DNA of 64,000 nt from Ruegeria arenilitoris (GCF_013030985.1 NZ_WPYP01000002.1:186001-250000), one strand, 5' to 3'. Numbered from the stretch's first letter, positions 8,116 to 18,000 are shown. Made by a program: numbers and translations. The notes: generated by a model from the letters alone, not told the origin.

Positions 8116-8553
8116 ATGACACAATACGCAGCCATCATGCTGGCCGCCGGGATTGGCGTGCCGATCCTTGCGGCGCTGAATGCGGCTTTGGGTCGGTTGA
8201 TCGGATCGCCGACCACCGCCGCCGTTGTCCTGTTTGCCATTGCCTTTGGAGCCTCGGCGGTGTTGATGCTGCTGTTTCCGGGGTTCGGAGCGCTGTCCAA
8301 AGTTGCACAGGCGCCAAAACACCTGTTGCTGGCTGGCGTTCTGATTGCATTCTACGTGCTGTCGATCACCCATGTCGCCCCGCATTTCGGCGTCGGCAAC
8401 GCGGTGTTTTTCGTGCTGCTGGGGCAGTTGATCAGCACGGCCGCCATCGATCATTTCGGCTTGTTCGGAGCCCAGATCACCCCGCTGACATGGGTGCGCG
8501 CGGGCGGGATCGCCGTGATGGCCGCAGGGGTCGCCATCACTCAACTGGCTTAA
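8116..8553 (+). CDS. YdcZ/DUF606-type small DMT transporter
   Basis: 145 residues with about five hydrophobic segments: an N-terminal [20 protein letters not shown], then [17 protein letters not shown] and the family's central [22 protein letters not shown]. This last segment is the DUF606 (YdcZ) hallmark; the fold is half a drug/metabolite transporter and probably works as a dimer. The substrate is unknown. AGGAGG at 8101-8106 precedes the ATG. Its 3' end overlaps the 3' end of lolD by 17 bp on the opposite strand. Confidence 0.8.
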   Translation: MTQYAAIMLAAGIGVPILAALNAALGRLIGSPTTAAVVLFAIAFGASAVLMLLFPGFGALSKVAQAPKHLLLAGVLIAFYVLSITHVAPHFGVGNAVFFVLLGQLISTAAIDHFGLFGAQITPLTWVRAGGIAVMAAGVAITQLA

Positions 8554-9223
8554 GCATGCCCCCGTCCAGCCGCAGCTTGCGATCCATCCGCGCCGCAAGC
8601 TCCATGTTGTGCGTGGCAATCAACGCCGAAAGCCCCTCGTCCCGGACCAGCGCCATCAGCGCGTCGAACACCTGATCCGAGGTCTCGGGGTCCAGGTTAC
8701 CTGTCGGCTCATCCGCCAGCAGGACGCGCGGTTTGTTGGCCAGCGCCCGGCAGAAAGCCACCCGCTGCTGCTCACCCCCTGACAGGGCCGCAGGGCGGTG
8801 ATCCGCACGCGGAGCCACACCTACGCGGTCCAGCAGCGACATCGCCCTGTCCTGCGCCGCCTTTTCGGACACGCCATTGGCCAGCTGCGGCAGGGTGATG
8901 TTCTCCAACGCAGTGAACTCGGGCAGCAGATGGTGGAACTGATAGACAAACCCCACATCCCGCCGCCGCAGCGCGGTGCGGGTCCGGTCGCCCTTGCCCG
9001 TCGCGCTCTGGCCGGCGATCTCGACCGAGCCCTCATCGGGTGTATCCAGCAGACCCGCGATGTGCAACAGGGTCGATTTACCCGCACCAGAGGGCGCAAC
9101 CAGCGCCACCGCCTCACCTGCGCGCAGTTCCAGATCTGCACCACGCAGCACCTGGACCTCGCCCGGCGTGCCCTTCAGATAGGTCTTGGCCAGGCCGTTC
9201 AGCCGCATCGTCACATCATTCAT
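8537..9223 (-). CDS. lolD: Lipoprotein-releasing ABC transporter ATPase LolD
   Basis: 228 residues. Walker A is APSGAGKST, the signature is LSGGEQQRV, and Walker B is VLLADEPTG followed by the H-loop ATHN. The MacB/LolD-type subfamily is shown by the N-terminal [18 protein letters not shown] and [15 protein letters not shown]. It powers release of outer-membrane lipoproteins from the inner membrane. Its ATG at 9223 lies inside the last codons of the permease gene (8-bp overlap), so the two form one operon. Confidence 0.92.
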   Translation of the reverse strand: MNDVTMRLNGLAKTYLKGTPGEVQVLRGADLELRAGEAVALVAPSGAGKSTLLHIAGLLDTPDEGSVEIAGQSATGKGDRTRTALRRRDVGFVYQFHHLLPEFTALENITLPQLANGVSEKAAQDRAMSLLDRVGVAPRADHRPAALSGGEQQRVAFCRALANKPRVLLADEPTGNLDPETSDQVFDALMALVRDEGLSALIATHNMELAARMDRKLRLDGGMLKPVE

Positions 9224-10511
9224 AGCGCAGCGCCTCAACCGGGTTCAGCCGCGCCGCGCGGCGGGCGGGGAAATAGGTAACAAAGAAGGACAGACCCAGC
9301 GACAGACCGATGGCCTTGAGCACATCCGACAGGTGCAGCTCGGCCGGCAAGGCATAGATACCGCGAATGGACGGGTCCCAGACACCGCCGCCCATGACGA
9401 AATTCACGAAGCTGAAAATCGGATCGATATAGATCGCGAACAGGCACCCCAGAACCACGCCCATCACCGTGCCGATGATGCCGGTGAAAGCGCCGCAGAT
9501 GAAGAACACGCGCAGGACTGAACCTTCGCTTAAACCGATGGTGCGCAGGATGCCGATATCGCGCCCCTTGTTCTTCACCAGCATGATCAGACCCGAGACG
9601 ATATTCATCGCCGCGATCAGCACGAGGATCGACAGGATGATGAACATCACGTTGTCTTCAACCTCCAACGCGCGCAGGAACCCGCCCGACGCATCCTGCC
9701 ACGTCCAGATCTGGCTGCGCTCTCCCGCGGCTTCAAGGATCGGGATCAGGATCGGGGTCAGCTCTTCGGGGCGTTCAACCATAACCTCGATCTCATCCGC
9801 CACACCGTCACGGTTGAAAAAGCTCTGTGCCTGCTCGAACGGCATATAGACCCGCGTGCGGTCGATGTCATAGCGCCCGGCCGAAAACACATAGACCACC
9901 CGATAGGCGCTGACGCGCGGCGAGGTGCCGAAGGCCGTTTTCACACCGTTGGGCGAGGTCAGCTTGACCGTATCCCCCACCGTCGCCCCAATGCTGCGCG
10001 CAACGCCAGAACCGATGGCGATGACGAACTCCTCATTCTGAAATTCGGACAGGTCGCCTGCGGCCTGCTCGCTTTCGGCGACCCCGGGCAGGTCTAGCAG
10101 GTCATCGGGCTGAATGCCGAACACTTCGACGCCGCTGCTGCGATCGCGATTGGTGATCAGCACCTGGCCTTTGACCAGCGGCGCTGCACGGACCACGCCC
10201 GGTACCTGTGCGATGCGGTCGGCGACACCGTCAAAATCCTCGATGGTGCGGTCCAGACGCCCCTGCGCGTCCAAGCTGCCTGCGGAATAGACGGTGACAT
10301 GCGCGTTGGCGCCCAGAATCGTGCCCACGAATTCAGAGCGGAACCCCGACCGCACGGCCAGCGTGGCAATCAGGGCGAACACGGCCAGTGTGATCCCGAT
10401 CAACGAAATCCACGTCATCACGCTGACGCCGCCTTCAGCCTTGCGCGCGCGCAGGTATCGCCAGGCGATCTTCCATTCGAATGGGGCAAAGGGCGGGGGC
10501 GTCTTGGCCAT
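9216..10511 (-). CDS. lolC: Lipoprotein-releasing system permease LolC/LolE
   Basis: 431 residues. An N-terminal transmembrane helix ([19 protein letters not shown]) is followed by a large periplasmic MacB-like domain and three C-terminal FtsX-type helices ([20 protein letters not shown]; the [15 protein letters not shown] helix; [20 protein letters not shown]). With LolD it extracts lipoproteins for LolA. Only one permease gene is present, unlike E. coli lolCDE, so a homodimeric LolC/E-type (LolF-like) permease is inferred. CGGAG precedes the ATG. Confidence 0.9.
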   Translation of the reverse strand: MAKTPPPFAPFEWKIAWRYLRARKAEGGVSVMTWISLIGITLAVFALIATLAVRSGFRSEFVGTILGANAHVTVYSAGSLDAQGRLDRTIEDFDGVADRIAQVPGVVRAAPLVKGQVLITNRDRSSGVEVFGIQPDDLLDLPGVAESEQAAGDLSEFQNEEFVIAIGSGVARSIGATVGDTVKLTSPNGVKTAFGTSPRVSAYRVVYVFSAGRYDIDRTRVYMPFEQAQSFFNRDGVADEIEVMVERPEELTPILIPILEAAGERSQIWTWQDASGGFLRALEVEDNVMFIILSILVLIAAMNIVSGLIMLVKNKGRDIGILRTIGLSEGSVLRVFFICGAFTGIIGTVMGVVLGCLFAIYIDPIFSFVNFVMGGGVWDPSIRGIYALPAELHLSDVLKAIGLSLGLSFFVTYFPARRAARLNPVEALRYE

Positions 10512-10888
10512 GTCTGCTCCGGTTATTTTGTTCGGCGCGACCCTTTCGGCATTTCACCGGATGGTCAAGCTGGTTATGCGCGCCCTGCTCGGGATCAGCG
10601 GACCAGCGGCCTGTTCAGAGCGCGGGGCGGGGCGAATCGCTTCTGAATCCGGGTCGCGCGCTCTGGCAAAAGGAGATGATGAATTCGAAAGCTACACCCT
10701 TGGTTGTGACGCGGTTCACAGACAAACCCTGATTGTTTCAGCTATGAAGTCAATATGGCTGTTGCGTGAGGAACTGAACTCAAAATGCAACATTCATTAA
10801 GCAATATTATTTCGCCTTTTGCTTATTTTGAGAAACTTTGTCACCCTAGGATTAAGGGGGATACCATTTTAAAGAGCGGGGGTCGCTC
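10512..10888. other. Intergenic region, AT-richer, no gene recognised
   Basis: 377 bp between the divergent lol operon and the small gene at 10889. A plus-strand frame continues to 10800 but has no start site or family resemblance. The last 150 bp are AT-rich, with a short inverted repeat (AAGCAA 10799-10804 / TTGCTT 10819-10824). They probably contain the promoter of the gene at 10889. Confidence 0.5.
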
Positions 10889-11248
10889 ATGTTTGTAAAG
10901 AGTAATACGGAATTGTTGGACCCTATTTTGGTCCGAAACGCATCATCAGAACTGGATTGCGAGACTGCGGCGCTATTGCGTGCCACGATGCGCCCACTTT
11001 TCGATACTGCGGCAAGTTGGGCAAGTTTGACCGATATCCTGAAAGACAAAGGCTATCGCCTGGCGTTCCGTCAGGGGCGGTTGTGCATTACGGATCGCGC
11101 AACCGACGCAAGGATTTGCGGTTTGCACTTTCTGGGTTTTGAATTCAGGGAACTGGTAAGACGCCTGGGTCGTCCGATCGTTGTGCCACGCGGCAACAGC
11201 GCGGACGGAGACGTTCTGGCGGAACGGCCTGAACCGAAACAAACCTAG
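10889..11248 (+). CDS. Small hypothetical protein, relaxase-tail-like
   Basis: 119 residues, not confidently recognised. The middle segment (SLTDILKDKGYRLAFRQGRL, then CITDRATDARICGLHFLG) resembles the 'long helix, GY.L..g.r...vvD' module seen in C-terminal parts of some alphaproteobacterial relaxases. There is no catalytic relaxase domain and no mobile-element context. The end is charged. GGGGG lies six bases before the ATG. The gene is monocistronic, with a GC-rich hairpin right after the stop. Its function is unknown; a standalone regulatory or binding protein is plausible. Confidence 0.6.
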   Translation: MFVKSNTELLDPILVRNASSELDCETAALLRATMRPLFDTAASWASLTDILKDKGYRLAFRQGRLCITDRATDARICGLHFLGFEFRELVRRLGRPIVVPRGNSADGDVLAERPEPKQT

Positions 11249-11250
11249 AA

Positions 11251-11273
11251 GCGCGGCCAGTGCTTGACCGCGC
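11251..11273 (+). terminator. Hairpin after the small hypothetical gene
   Basis: GCGCGG (11251-11256) pairs with CCGCGC (11268-11273), two bases after the TAG stop. There is no T run, so termination strength is doubtful. Confidence 0.4.
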
Positions 11274-11369
11274 GGCACGAGGGTTTTGACAGCCCCGGTT
11301 GCCCGGTGGCTTTGACGTCCAGCCTATTTCACAAATCTTGGCGCGGATCTCTGCGGACACCCCATGGGA

Positions 11370-12290
11370 TCAGTCCGCAAAGTAATCCCAGGTTCGCCAT
11401 GGCTGTAGCCTGCGCCTCAAAGTCACTTTCAAACTGTGCAAGGCAGCGTTCCGCAATTGCGGCCGGTTTCGGGACTGGCGCAGCAGATTTACACAGAACC
11501 CAAGCGGCAGCTGACCGATCCGGAACCAATTCAGCATTTCATCTTCGGAATACGTCCGCCCACCGAAGAACGGAGCGTAGTTCTTGCGCCAGCTCTTCGT
11601 CATTTCCAGCGCCGTTTTCATCTGATCCGCCGAGACGCCTCCGGGATGGAAAACCGCAATCGGAACCGACAGCATCTGGTATTCGCATCCTGCAAACAAC
11701 ATGCGCAGCACGAGGTCATAGTCAGCCACGATGCGGAGATCCAGATCGTGACCTCCGAAACGGTCAAACACGTCGCGCCGGATCAACATGGAATTGTGGC
11801 AGAACGGAATGCGTTGCAAAATCGAATGGACCTTGCGCTCTCGCGACAGGCGCTTGCTTCCATCCTTTTCTACAAAGATGGTTCGCCCAAAACAGAAATC
11901 GGGACGGCCCGAACCAATCTCTTCACGCGCCTTTTGCAGACAATCCGGCGACACCAGCAGGTCATCTGAATTGAGGAAGACCACGTACTCGCCCTGGGAA
12001 ATCTCAACCCCCCGGTTCATGGCGTCATAAAGACTTTTGTCCGGCAAACTTTGAAAGCGGATCGGGACAAAGCTTGGGCGCGCCTCGATCTCGGCGATCA
12101 GCTCTTTCAACAGCTCAACCGTCCCGTCGGTGGACGCACCATCCCAAATGACATGCTCGACAATCGCGTCGCCTTGATCCTGGGCGGCCTCCAGTGCCGC
12201 CCGTATTGCATCGACACGCCCCTCATCAATGAGGTTGCGCGTTACGGTAATGATGGAAACCGTAGGCAGAGCTATGTCCGATCCAGCCAT
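11370..12290 (-). CDS. Family 2 glycosyltransferase
   Basis: 306 residues from the ATG at 12290, one base after the proS stop; a TTG six codons upstream is also possible. GT-A fold: VSIITVTRN at the N-terminus, WDGASTDGTVELL, then YDAMNRGVEISQGEYVVFLNSDD with the metal-binding acidic cluster NSDD. RIVADYDLVLRMLFAG carries the likely catalytic acidic residues. It transfers a sugar from a nucleotide donor; the acceptor is unknown. It resembles colanic/exopolysaccharide WcaA-type enzymes, but no polysaccharide cluster surrounds it. Its position right after proS suggests a shared transcript. Confidence 0.83.
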   Translation of the reverse strand: MAGSDIALPTVSIITVTRNLIDEGRVDAIRAALEAAQDQGDAIVEHVIWDGASTDGTVELLKELIAEIEARPSFVPIRFQSLPDKSLYDAMNRGVEISQGEYVVFLNSDDLLVSPDCLQKAREEIGSGRPDFCFGRTIFVEKDGSKRLSRERKVHSILQRIPFCHNSMLIRRDVFDRFGGHDLDLRIVADYDLVLRMLFAGCEYQMLSVPIAVFHPGGVSADQMKTALEMTKSWRKNYAPFFGGRTYSEDEMLNWFRIGQLPLGFCVNLLRQSRNRPQLRNAALHSLKVTLRRRLQPWRTWDYFAD

Positions 12291-12291
12291 A

Positions 12292-13638
12292 TCAGGCGCT
12301 GTTTGCAAGCTGGTAAATTTCAGCGATCTTGGTCACTGCGGCCTCGGGGCTCAGCTCTTCGCTTTCGCCGGTGCGGCGGCTGGTCAGTTCGACAACACCG
12401 TTTTTCAGACCGCGCGGACCGACGGTGATGCGCCACGGCAGGCCGATCAGGTCCATGGTGGCGAACTTGCCCCCTGCCCGCTCGTTGCGGTCGTCATACA
12501 GCGGCTCCAGCCCCAGCGCGGTCAGCGCGCCATAGAGCTTCTCACACGCAGCGTCCGCTTCGTCGTCGCCCTGCTTGAGGTTGACGATCCCGCAATGGAA
12601 CGGCGTCACGCCTTCGGGCCAGATGATGCCCTTGTCATCATGGCTGGCCTCAATGATCGCACCGATCAGGCGGCTGACGCCGATGCCGTGGCTGCCCATA
12701 TGGACCGGAACCGGCTTGCCGTCGGGGCCTTGCACGGTCGCGCCCATCGCCTCGGAATACTTGGTGCCAAAGTAGAAAATCTGACCAACCTCGATCCCGC
12801 GCGCCACGCGGCGACGCTCTTCAGGGACCTGATTGAACAGAGCCTCGTCATGGGTTTCGTCCGTGCGGGCGTATTTCGACGTGAACTCTTCCAGGATGGC
12901 CTGACACTGTTCGCGGCTGTCATAGTCAATCTGACGATCACCAAAGGTCAGGTCGGTGACGGCGCTGTCATAGAACACCTCGGATTCACCTGTATCAGCC
13001 AGCACGAGGAATTCGTGCGTGTTGTCGCCACCGATAGGACCGGAGTCAGCACGCATCGGGATGGCTTGCAGGCCCATGCGCTCGTAAGTGCGCAGATAGG
13101 TGACCAAATGGCGGTTATAGGCGTGCAGCGCGTCCTCTTTGGTCAGGTCGAAATTGTAGCCGTCTTTCATGTAGAACTCGCGGCCCCGCATCACGCCGAA
13201 ACGCGGGCGGATTTCATCGCGGAATTTCCACTGGATTTGGTAGAGCGTCAGCGGCAGGTCTTTGTAGCTGCTGACATGCCCCCGAAAGATGTCGGTCACC
13301 AGTTCTTCGGCAGTCGGCGTAAACAGCATGTCACGATCGTGGCGATCTTTCATGCGCAGCATTTCTTGGCCGTAATCGTCGTAACGACCGGACTCGCGCC
13401 ACAGGTCTGCCGATTGGATAATGGGCATCTGGATCGCGATGTGGCCCGCGCGCGCCTGTTCTTCGTGGATGATGTTTTCCAGCTTGCGCAGCACCTTGAA
13501 GCCCAGCGGCAGCCACGAGTAGATCCCGGCCGCGGCCTGTTTGATCATCCCGGCGCGCAGCATCAGCCGGTGGCTGACGATCTGAGCCTCGGAGGGGTTT
13601 TCCTTGAGAACGGGCAGAAAGTAACGGCTGAGGCGCAT
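12292..13638 (-). CDS. proS: Prolyl-tRNA synthetase
   Basis: 448 residues, the short class-II form of alphaproteobacteria that lacks the roughly 180-residue editing insert of E. coli ProS. Class-II motifs are seen: [19 protein letters not shown] (motif 2) and [13 protein letters not shown] (motif 3). The C-terminal anticodon-binding domain starts near [10 protein letters not shown]. It charges tRNA-Pro with proline; editing of Ala-tRNA-Pro would need a separate protein. AAAGG precedes the ATG. The glycosyltransferase follows after 1 bp. Confidence 0.95.
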   Translation of the reverse strand: MRLSRYFLPVLKENPSEAQIVSHRLMLRAGMIKQAAAGIYSWLPLGFKVLRKLENIIHEEQARAGHIAIQMPIIQSADLWRESGRYDDYGQEMLRMKDRHDRDMLFTPTAEELVTDIFRGHVSSYKDLPLTLYQIQWKFRDEIRPRFGVMRGREFYMKDGYNFDLTKEDALHAYNRHLVTYLRTYERMGLQAIPMRADSGPIGGDNTHEFLVLADTGESEVFYDSAVTDLTFGDRQIDYDSREQCQAILEEFTSKYARTDETHDEALFNQVPEERRRVARGIEVGQIFYFGTKYSEAMGATVQGPDGKPVPVHMGSHGIGVSRLIGAIIEASHDDKGIIWPEGVTPFHCGIVNLKQGDDEADAACEKLYGALTALGLEPLYDDRNERAGGKFATMDLIGLPWRITVGPRGLKNGVVELTSRRTGESEELSPEAAVTKIAEIYQLANSA

Positions 13639-13807
13639 TGGTGAACCTTTAAAGGTGTGAATTCGACTTCAAAGGTCCTTATTCCAAAGCCCCGCCGGGG
13701 GCAATCGGCCAATGGCGATTTTGCGACCTCAGGTCAGTCGGAAATTTGATTGACCCGCCAGTCAGGGTTTTCAATTGTGACGGAAATGTAGAACCCAAGA
13801 GGCGCCG

Positions 13808-15172
13808 ATGCAGACCATTCAGGAACCCGCCCGTCAGATCCCCGTAGTTCACCAGACCGACGTTCTGGTCGTTGGCTCTGGCCCTGCCGGGCTGGCCGCC
13901 GCATTGGCCGCAGCACGTGCGGGGGCCGAAGTGTCCCTGGTTGACCGCTTCGGCTGCATGGGGGGCAACATCACCGCCGTGGGCGTCGAGGGGTTCGCCT
14001 GGTACCGCCATGAACAGACGGTCGAGGCTGGCGGCATCGGTATGGAGTTCGAGACCCGCGCCAAGGATATGGGAGCCGCCGTGCCGGAAAGCCAATCGCT
14101 GAGCTATGAGCTGGATAGCGAGGGCTTCAAGCTGGTTGCTGACAAGCTGGTCGAAGAGGCCGGTGTACATCCGATGCTGCACCGTCAGTTTGTCGCTCCG
14201 ATCATGGAGGGCGACCGGATCACCGGTATCATCACCGAATCCAAAGCCGGGCGCGAGGCGATTTTGGCCAAGGTCGTGATCGACGCCACCGGAGACGCGG
14301 ATGTGGCCCACCGCGCAGGCGCTCCCACCCACAAGACCGCCCGCGAAGACATGATGGCCGCTTCGGTCATGTTCCATCTGGCAGGCGTCGACAAACGCGC
14401 CTTTATGGAGGGCGTCAAGGCCGACCCGCAGACCTACAAGGACTGGGGTGGCGGTGGTGAGTGGAACATCGAGACCAGCGGCAAAGAGGACGACATGTTC
14501 TCGCCCTTCGTCAAGAAACCGTTCCAGCAGGCCATCGAAGAGGGATTGATCCCGCCGCATCTGAACACCATCGCGGGCACATGGGGTGCGATGCATGACA
14601 CGGGCGAGCTGACCTATATGAACCTCATCCATCTGGCCGAGATTGACGGCACCGACCCCGACAGCCTAACCCGTGGCGAGATCGAAGGGCGCCGTCAGAC
14701 CATGCTGGCGATCGACGCTCTGCGGCGCTACATGCCCGGTTGCGAAAACGCACGACTTCGGAACTTTGGAATGACGATCGGCATCCGCGACACCCGAAAG
14801 ATCGACGCGGTGTATAACATGACCGAGAACGACGCCCGCCATCAGGGCCGGTTCGAGGATACGATCGGCATCTACCCCGAATTCATCGACGGTTATGGCA
14901 TCCTGATCCTGCCGACCACCGGGCGGTATATGCAGGTGCCCTATCGTTCGATGCTGCCGAAAGGGATCAAGGGTCTGTTGGTTGCGGGGCGCTCGCACGG
15001 GGCGGACAAGGTGGCGCACGCTGCCACCCGCAACATGGCGTGCTGCGCGGTCATGGGTCAGGGCGCCGGGATCGCCGCTGCGCTGTCACTGAAAAGCAAT
15101 CAGGATGTGCACGAGTTGAACCTTGCTCCGGTCCATACCGAGCTGGACCGTCAGGGTGTGAGGTTTCACTGA
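13808..15172 (+). CDS. FAD-dependent oxidoreductase (FAD_oxidored / HdrA-like)
   Basis: 454 residues. The FAD Rossmann motif VVGSGPAGLAAALAAARAGA is at residues 21-40, followed by the family's DRFGCMGGNITAVGVEGF. A second nucleotide-binding strand, VVIDATGDADVA, lies mid-protein. The C-terminus has GLLVAGRSHGADKVAHAATRN and VMGQGAGIAAAL, typical of the FAD_oxidored (PF12831) family. I see no Cys cluster for an Fe-S site. The substrate is unknown. The gene shares one base (TGATG) with the following oxygenase gene, so the two are tightly coupled. Confidence 0.85.
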   Translation: MQTIQEPARQIPVVHQTDVLVVGSGPAGLAAALAAARAGAEVSLVDRFGCMGGNITAVGVEGFAWYRHEQTVEAGGIGMEFETRAKDMGAAVPESQSLSYELDSEGFKLVADKLVEEAGVHPMLHRQFVAPIMEGDRITGIITESKAGREAILAKVVIDATGDADVAHRAGAPTHKTAREDMMAASVMFHLAGVDKRAFMEGVKADPQTYKDWGGGGEWNIETSGKEDDMFSPFVKKPFQQAIEEGLIPPHLNTIAGTWGAMHDTGELTYMNLIHLAEIDGTDPDSLTRGEIEGRRQTMLAIDALRRYMPGCENARLRNFGMTIGIRDTRKIDAVYNMTENDARHQGRFEDTIGIYPEFIDGYGILILPTTGRYMQVPYRSMLPKGIKGLLVAGRSHGADKVAHAATRNMACCAVMGQGAGIAAALSLKSNQDVHELNLAPVHTELDRQGVRFH

Positions 15173-16146
15173 TGGACCATATCCCAACGATCGACATCGC
15201 CCCGCTGCATGATCCCGCCCATGCCGGCTATGGCCAAACCGTCCGACAGGTGATGGACGCCTGCACCGAGATCGGGTTTCTGTCGATCACTGGAACAGGC
15301 ATCCCACAGGACACGGTCTCTGAGGTGCGCAGCTGCGTGCGAGCCATCTTTGACATCGACGAAAGCGCTAAATGGGATCAGGCCATCACCCGCGAGAACT
15401 ATCGTGGTTTTATTCCGATGGGGTTCTTCACGCCAAATGACGGCTCGGGTAAGGCCGACAAGTACGAAGGTTACAAGCTGCATTGCGAGACGGATGCGGA
15501 TGCCCCCATTCGCAAGGACTGCGCGCTCTACGGCCCCAACATCTGGCCGTGCGAGGTGCCCGAAGCTGGCGCGGTGATCCTTGGCTATTGGGAACAGCTG
15601 GATCGCGTGGCGGACATGTTGCTTGGCGCACTGGAAGTCGGGTTGAGCCTGCCTTCCGGCCAATTGTGCGATGCGTTCCGTGATCCGATGACCAACATGA
15701 CGTTGTTGCACTACCCGCCGCAAGCCCCGGATGAAGGCGGATACGGTATCCATCCGCACAAGGACACCGACGCGCTGACGATCATCGCCCCCGATCCGGT
15801 CGGCGGGCTTGAGGTCCAGACTCGCGACGGCGGCTGGATCACCCCCGACTGCCCACCGGGCGGCTTTATCGTCAACATCGGCGACATGCTCGAGCTGTGG
15901 TCGGGTGGCCGCCTGAAATCCACACCACACCGCGTGGTCAACCGCTCGGGCCGGGAACGTTATTCCTTTCCCTATTTCGCCGTGCCCCGACATGATGTGA
16001 TCGTTGCGCCTTTGCTGGACCCCCTGCCCGGCTTTGATCGCCCATCCGTGCATTGCGGCCATTGGTCGGCCGAAATTTGGCGCACCAACTGGCCGGACGA
16101 AACGGCGGACGCGGCAACCCCCGAACTGGGCACGCTCAGCGACTGA
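15172..16146 (+). CDS. 2-oxoglutarate/Fe(II) dioxygenase (isopenicillin-N-synthase-like)
   Basis: 324 residues. An N-terminal DIOX_N-type domain (HIPTIDIAPLHDP, then CTEIGFLSITGTGIP) is followed by the double-stranded beta-helix. Iron ligands: His196 and Asp198 in HPHKDTDALTII, and His253 in STPHRVVN. The 2-oxoglutarate-binding Arg263-x-x-Ser265 lies in RERYSFPYF. It probably hydroxylates or desaturates a small metabolite; substrate unknown. The start at 15172 overlaps the flavoprotein stop, so the two enzymes probably act in sequence. Confidence 0.88.
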   Translation: MDHIPTIDIAPLHDPAHAGYGQTVRQVMDACTEIGFLSITGTGIPQDTVSEVRSCVRAIFDIDESAKWDQAITRENYRGFIPMGFFTPNDGSGKADKYEGYKLHCETDADAPIRKDCALYGPNIWPCEVPEAGAVILGYWEQLDRVADMLLGALEVGLSLPSGQLCDAFRDPMTNMTLLHYPPQAPDEGGYGIHPHKDTDALTIIAPDPVGGLEVQTRDGGWITPDCPPGGFIVNIGDMLELWSGGRLKSTPHRVVNRSGRERYSFPYFAVPRHDVIVAPLLDPLPGFDRPSVHCGHWSAEIWRTNWPDETADAATPELGTLSD

Positions 16147-16236
16147 AACGCCGGTTTCCCCGGGTCATGAAGCGCTTGCATCACGACGCTGCATAAGCGA
16201 AGAACATCTGCAATAGCCGACAACAAGGGGACAGCC

Positions 16237-17310
16237 ATGGCTTTGCCGGTGAAGGATCAGCTCAGATACTGGGGCATTGCCGCCGCAGTTTTTGTGCTGC
16301 TGTTGTGGGCACTTGGCGACGTTTTGCTGCCCTTCGTCATCGGCGGGGCGATTGCCTATTTCCTTGATCCAATCGCGGACCGGCTGGAAAACCTGGGCCT
16401 GTCGCGCATGGCGGCAACCGGGATCATCACGATTGTCGGCGTTCTGGGCTTTGTCCTGATGATCCTGATGGTGGTGCCGGCATTGATCACCCAGTTGATC
16501 GATCTGGTCGAGGTCCTGCCCAGCCTGTTCAAAGAACTGCGCGGTTTTATCGAACAACGATTCCCGTCTCTGCTGGACAGCAATTCCAGCACGCATCAGG
16601 CGCTGGTCTCAATCGGCGAAACACTACAATCGAAAACCGGTGATGTGTTGCAATCTGTCGTTGCATCGCTTGGTTCTGCCATCAACGTCGCGGTTCTGTT
16701 GGTGATCGCGCCGGTCGTGGCGGTTTACCTGCTGATGGACTGGGACCGCATGATCGCCCGCATCGGACAGCTGCTGCCCCGCGATCACGCCCCCACGATC
16801 AAACGCCTTGCGGGTGAGATTGATGACGTGCTGGCCTCATTCGTGCGCGGGATGGGAACCGTCTGTCTGATCCTTGGAACCTATTACGCGGTGGCACTGA
16901 TGATCGTTGGCCTGCAATTCGGCCTGATCGTCGGGTTCATCGCCGGGCTGGTCACCTTCATCCCCTATCTGGGTGCCCTGATCGGAGGCACTCTGGCGAT
17001 TGGCCTCGCGCTGTTCCAGTTCTGGGGGGATTGGGTTCATATCGGGTTGGTCGCTGGTATTTTTGCCTTGGGCCAGGTGACCGAGGGCAACTTCCTGACC
17101 CCCAAACTGGTCGGCAGCTCGGTAGGGCTGCATCCTGTCTGGTTGCTGTTGGCCTTGTCGGTGTTCGGCGCATTGTTCGGCTTTGTGGGCATGCTGGTTG
17201 CGGTGCCCGTTGCCGCGGCGCTGGGTGTCGTGGCGCGGTTCCTGACCTCGCTCTATCTGGAAAGCCCTCTGTATACCGGCCTTGAAGGGCTGAAACAGGA
17301 AGACGAATAA
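16237..17310 (+). CDS. AI-2E family transporter / PerM-type permease
   Basis: 357 residues with about seven to eight membrane segments: WGIAAAVFVLLLWALG and VLLPFVIGGAIAYFLDPIAD at the start; the family's conserved GLVTFIPYLGALIGG; then GNFLTPKLVGSSVGLHPVWLLLAL near the end. Relatives include TqsA (AI-2 export) and Na+/H+ antiporter-like proteins, so the substrate cannot be told. AGGGGA precedes the ATG. The stop TAA at 17308-17310 abuts the hdaA start codon, the usual alphaproteobacterial order. Confidence 0.85.
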   Translation: MALPVKDQLRYWGIAAAVFVLLLWALGDVLLPFVIGGAIAYFLDPIADRLENLGLSRMAATGIITIVGVLGFVLMILMVVPALITQLIDLVEVLPSLFKELRGFIEQRFPSLLDSNSSTHQALVSIGETLQSKTGDVLQSVVASLGSAINVAVLLVIAPVVAVYLLMDWDRMIARIGQLLPRDHAPTIKRLAGEIDDVLASFVRGMGTVCLILGTYYAVALMIVGLQFGLIVGFIAGLVTFIPYLGALIGGTLAIGLALFQFWGDWVHIGLVAGIFALGQVTEGNFLTPKLVGSSVGLHPVWLLLALSVFGALFGFVGMLVAVPVAAALGVVARFLTSLYLESPLYTGLEGLKQEDE

Positions 17311-18000
17311 ATGCACCGACAACTGAGCTTTGATCTCCCGGCCAAAACCGCTCTGGGCCGCGAGGATTTCTTTGTCTCGCCCGCCAATGCGCTGGCAGTT
17401 GCGATGATTTCGGCCACATCCTGGCCCGGCAACAAATTGGTGCTCAGCGGCCCGGCCGGGGCCGGCAAGACCCATCTGGCCCATGTCTGGGCAGCCGAAA
17501 CCGGGGGCCGGATCATTCAGGCCCGCGATCTGCGGTATGACGACGTGCCAGCCTTGGCCCAAACGCCGATTGCGGTCGAAGACGTGCCGATGATCGCGGA
17601 CGATCCCGAACAGCAGAAGGTCCTGTTCCACCTGCACAATCTGGTTCTGGCCGAGGGCCACGCCCTGCTGATGACCGGGCGATTGGTCCCAAAGCTGTGG
17701 CAGCTGCCGCTGCCCGACCTGCAAAGCCGCATCGAAGGCGCGCATCACGTAGCACTTGATCCGCCCGACGATGCGCTGTTGGGAGCTGTCCTGGCCAAGC
17801 TGTTCATCGACCGCCAGCTAAACCCCGGCCCCGAGGTCATTGCCTATCTGGTCAAGCATATGGACCGACGCTTTGAAACCGCAGCTGAAGTTGTGGCGCG
17901 ACTGGATCAAATTGCCCTCTCGGAAAAGCGCGAAATAACGCGCACTCTGGCAGTCAGAGTATTGAATTCGGACGGAAACGATGTCGAACCAGACAATTGA
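17311..18000 (+). CDS. hdaA: DnaA-related regulatory protein HdaA
   Basis: 229 residues. The N-terminus MHRQLSFDLP holds a clamp-binding-type motif (QLSFDLP, residues 4-10), as in Hda. A DnaA-like AAA+ domain follows, with Walker A GPAGAGKTHL. The C-terminal half covers the sensor and lid region. Hda proteins bind the DNA-bound sliding clamp and stimulate ATP hydrolysis by DnaA, limiting re-initiation. There is no C-terminal DNA-binding domain, which separates it from DnaA. The start follows the PerM-like stop directly; the end overlaps the annotated ppx start by 20 bp. Confidence 0.88.
   Translation: MHRQLSFDLPAKTALGREDFFVSPANALAVAMISATSWPGNKLVLSGPAGAGKTHLAHVWAAETGGRIIQARDLRYDDVPALAQTPIAVEDVPMIADDPEQQKVLFHLHNLVLAEGHALLMTGRLVPKLWQLPLPDLQSRIEGAHHVALDPPDDALLGAVLAKLFIDRQLNPGPEVIAYLVKHMDRRFETAAEVVARLDQIALSEKREITRTLAVRVLNSDGNDVEPDN

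Noticed and set aside
10294-10800. Plus-strand frame running from lolC/E into the intergenic region
   Set aside because: The first part is antisense to lolC/E, and the free part has no ribosome site and no similarity I recognise.
12229-13644. 471-codon plus-strand frame opposite proS
   Set aside because: Shadow of prolyl-tRNA synthetase, with no start signal or motif.
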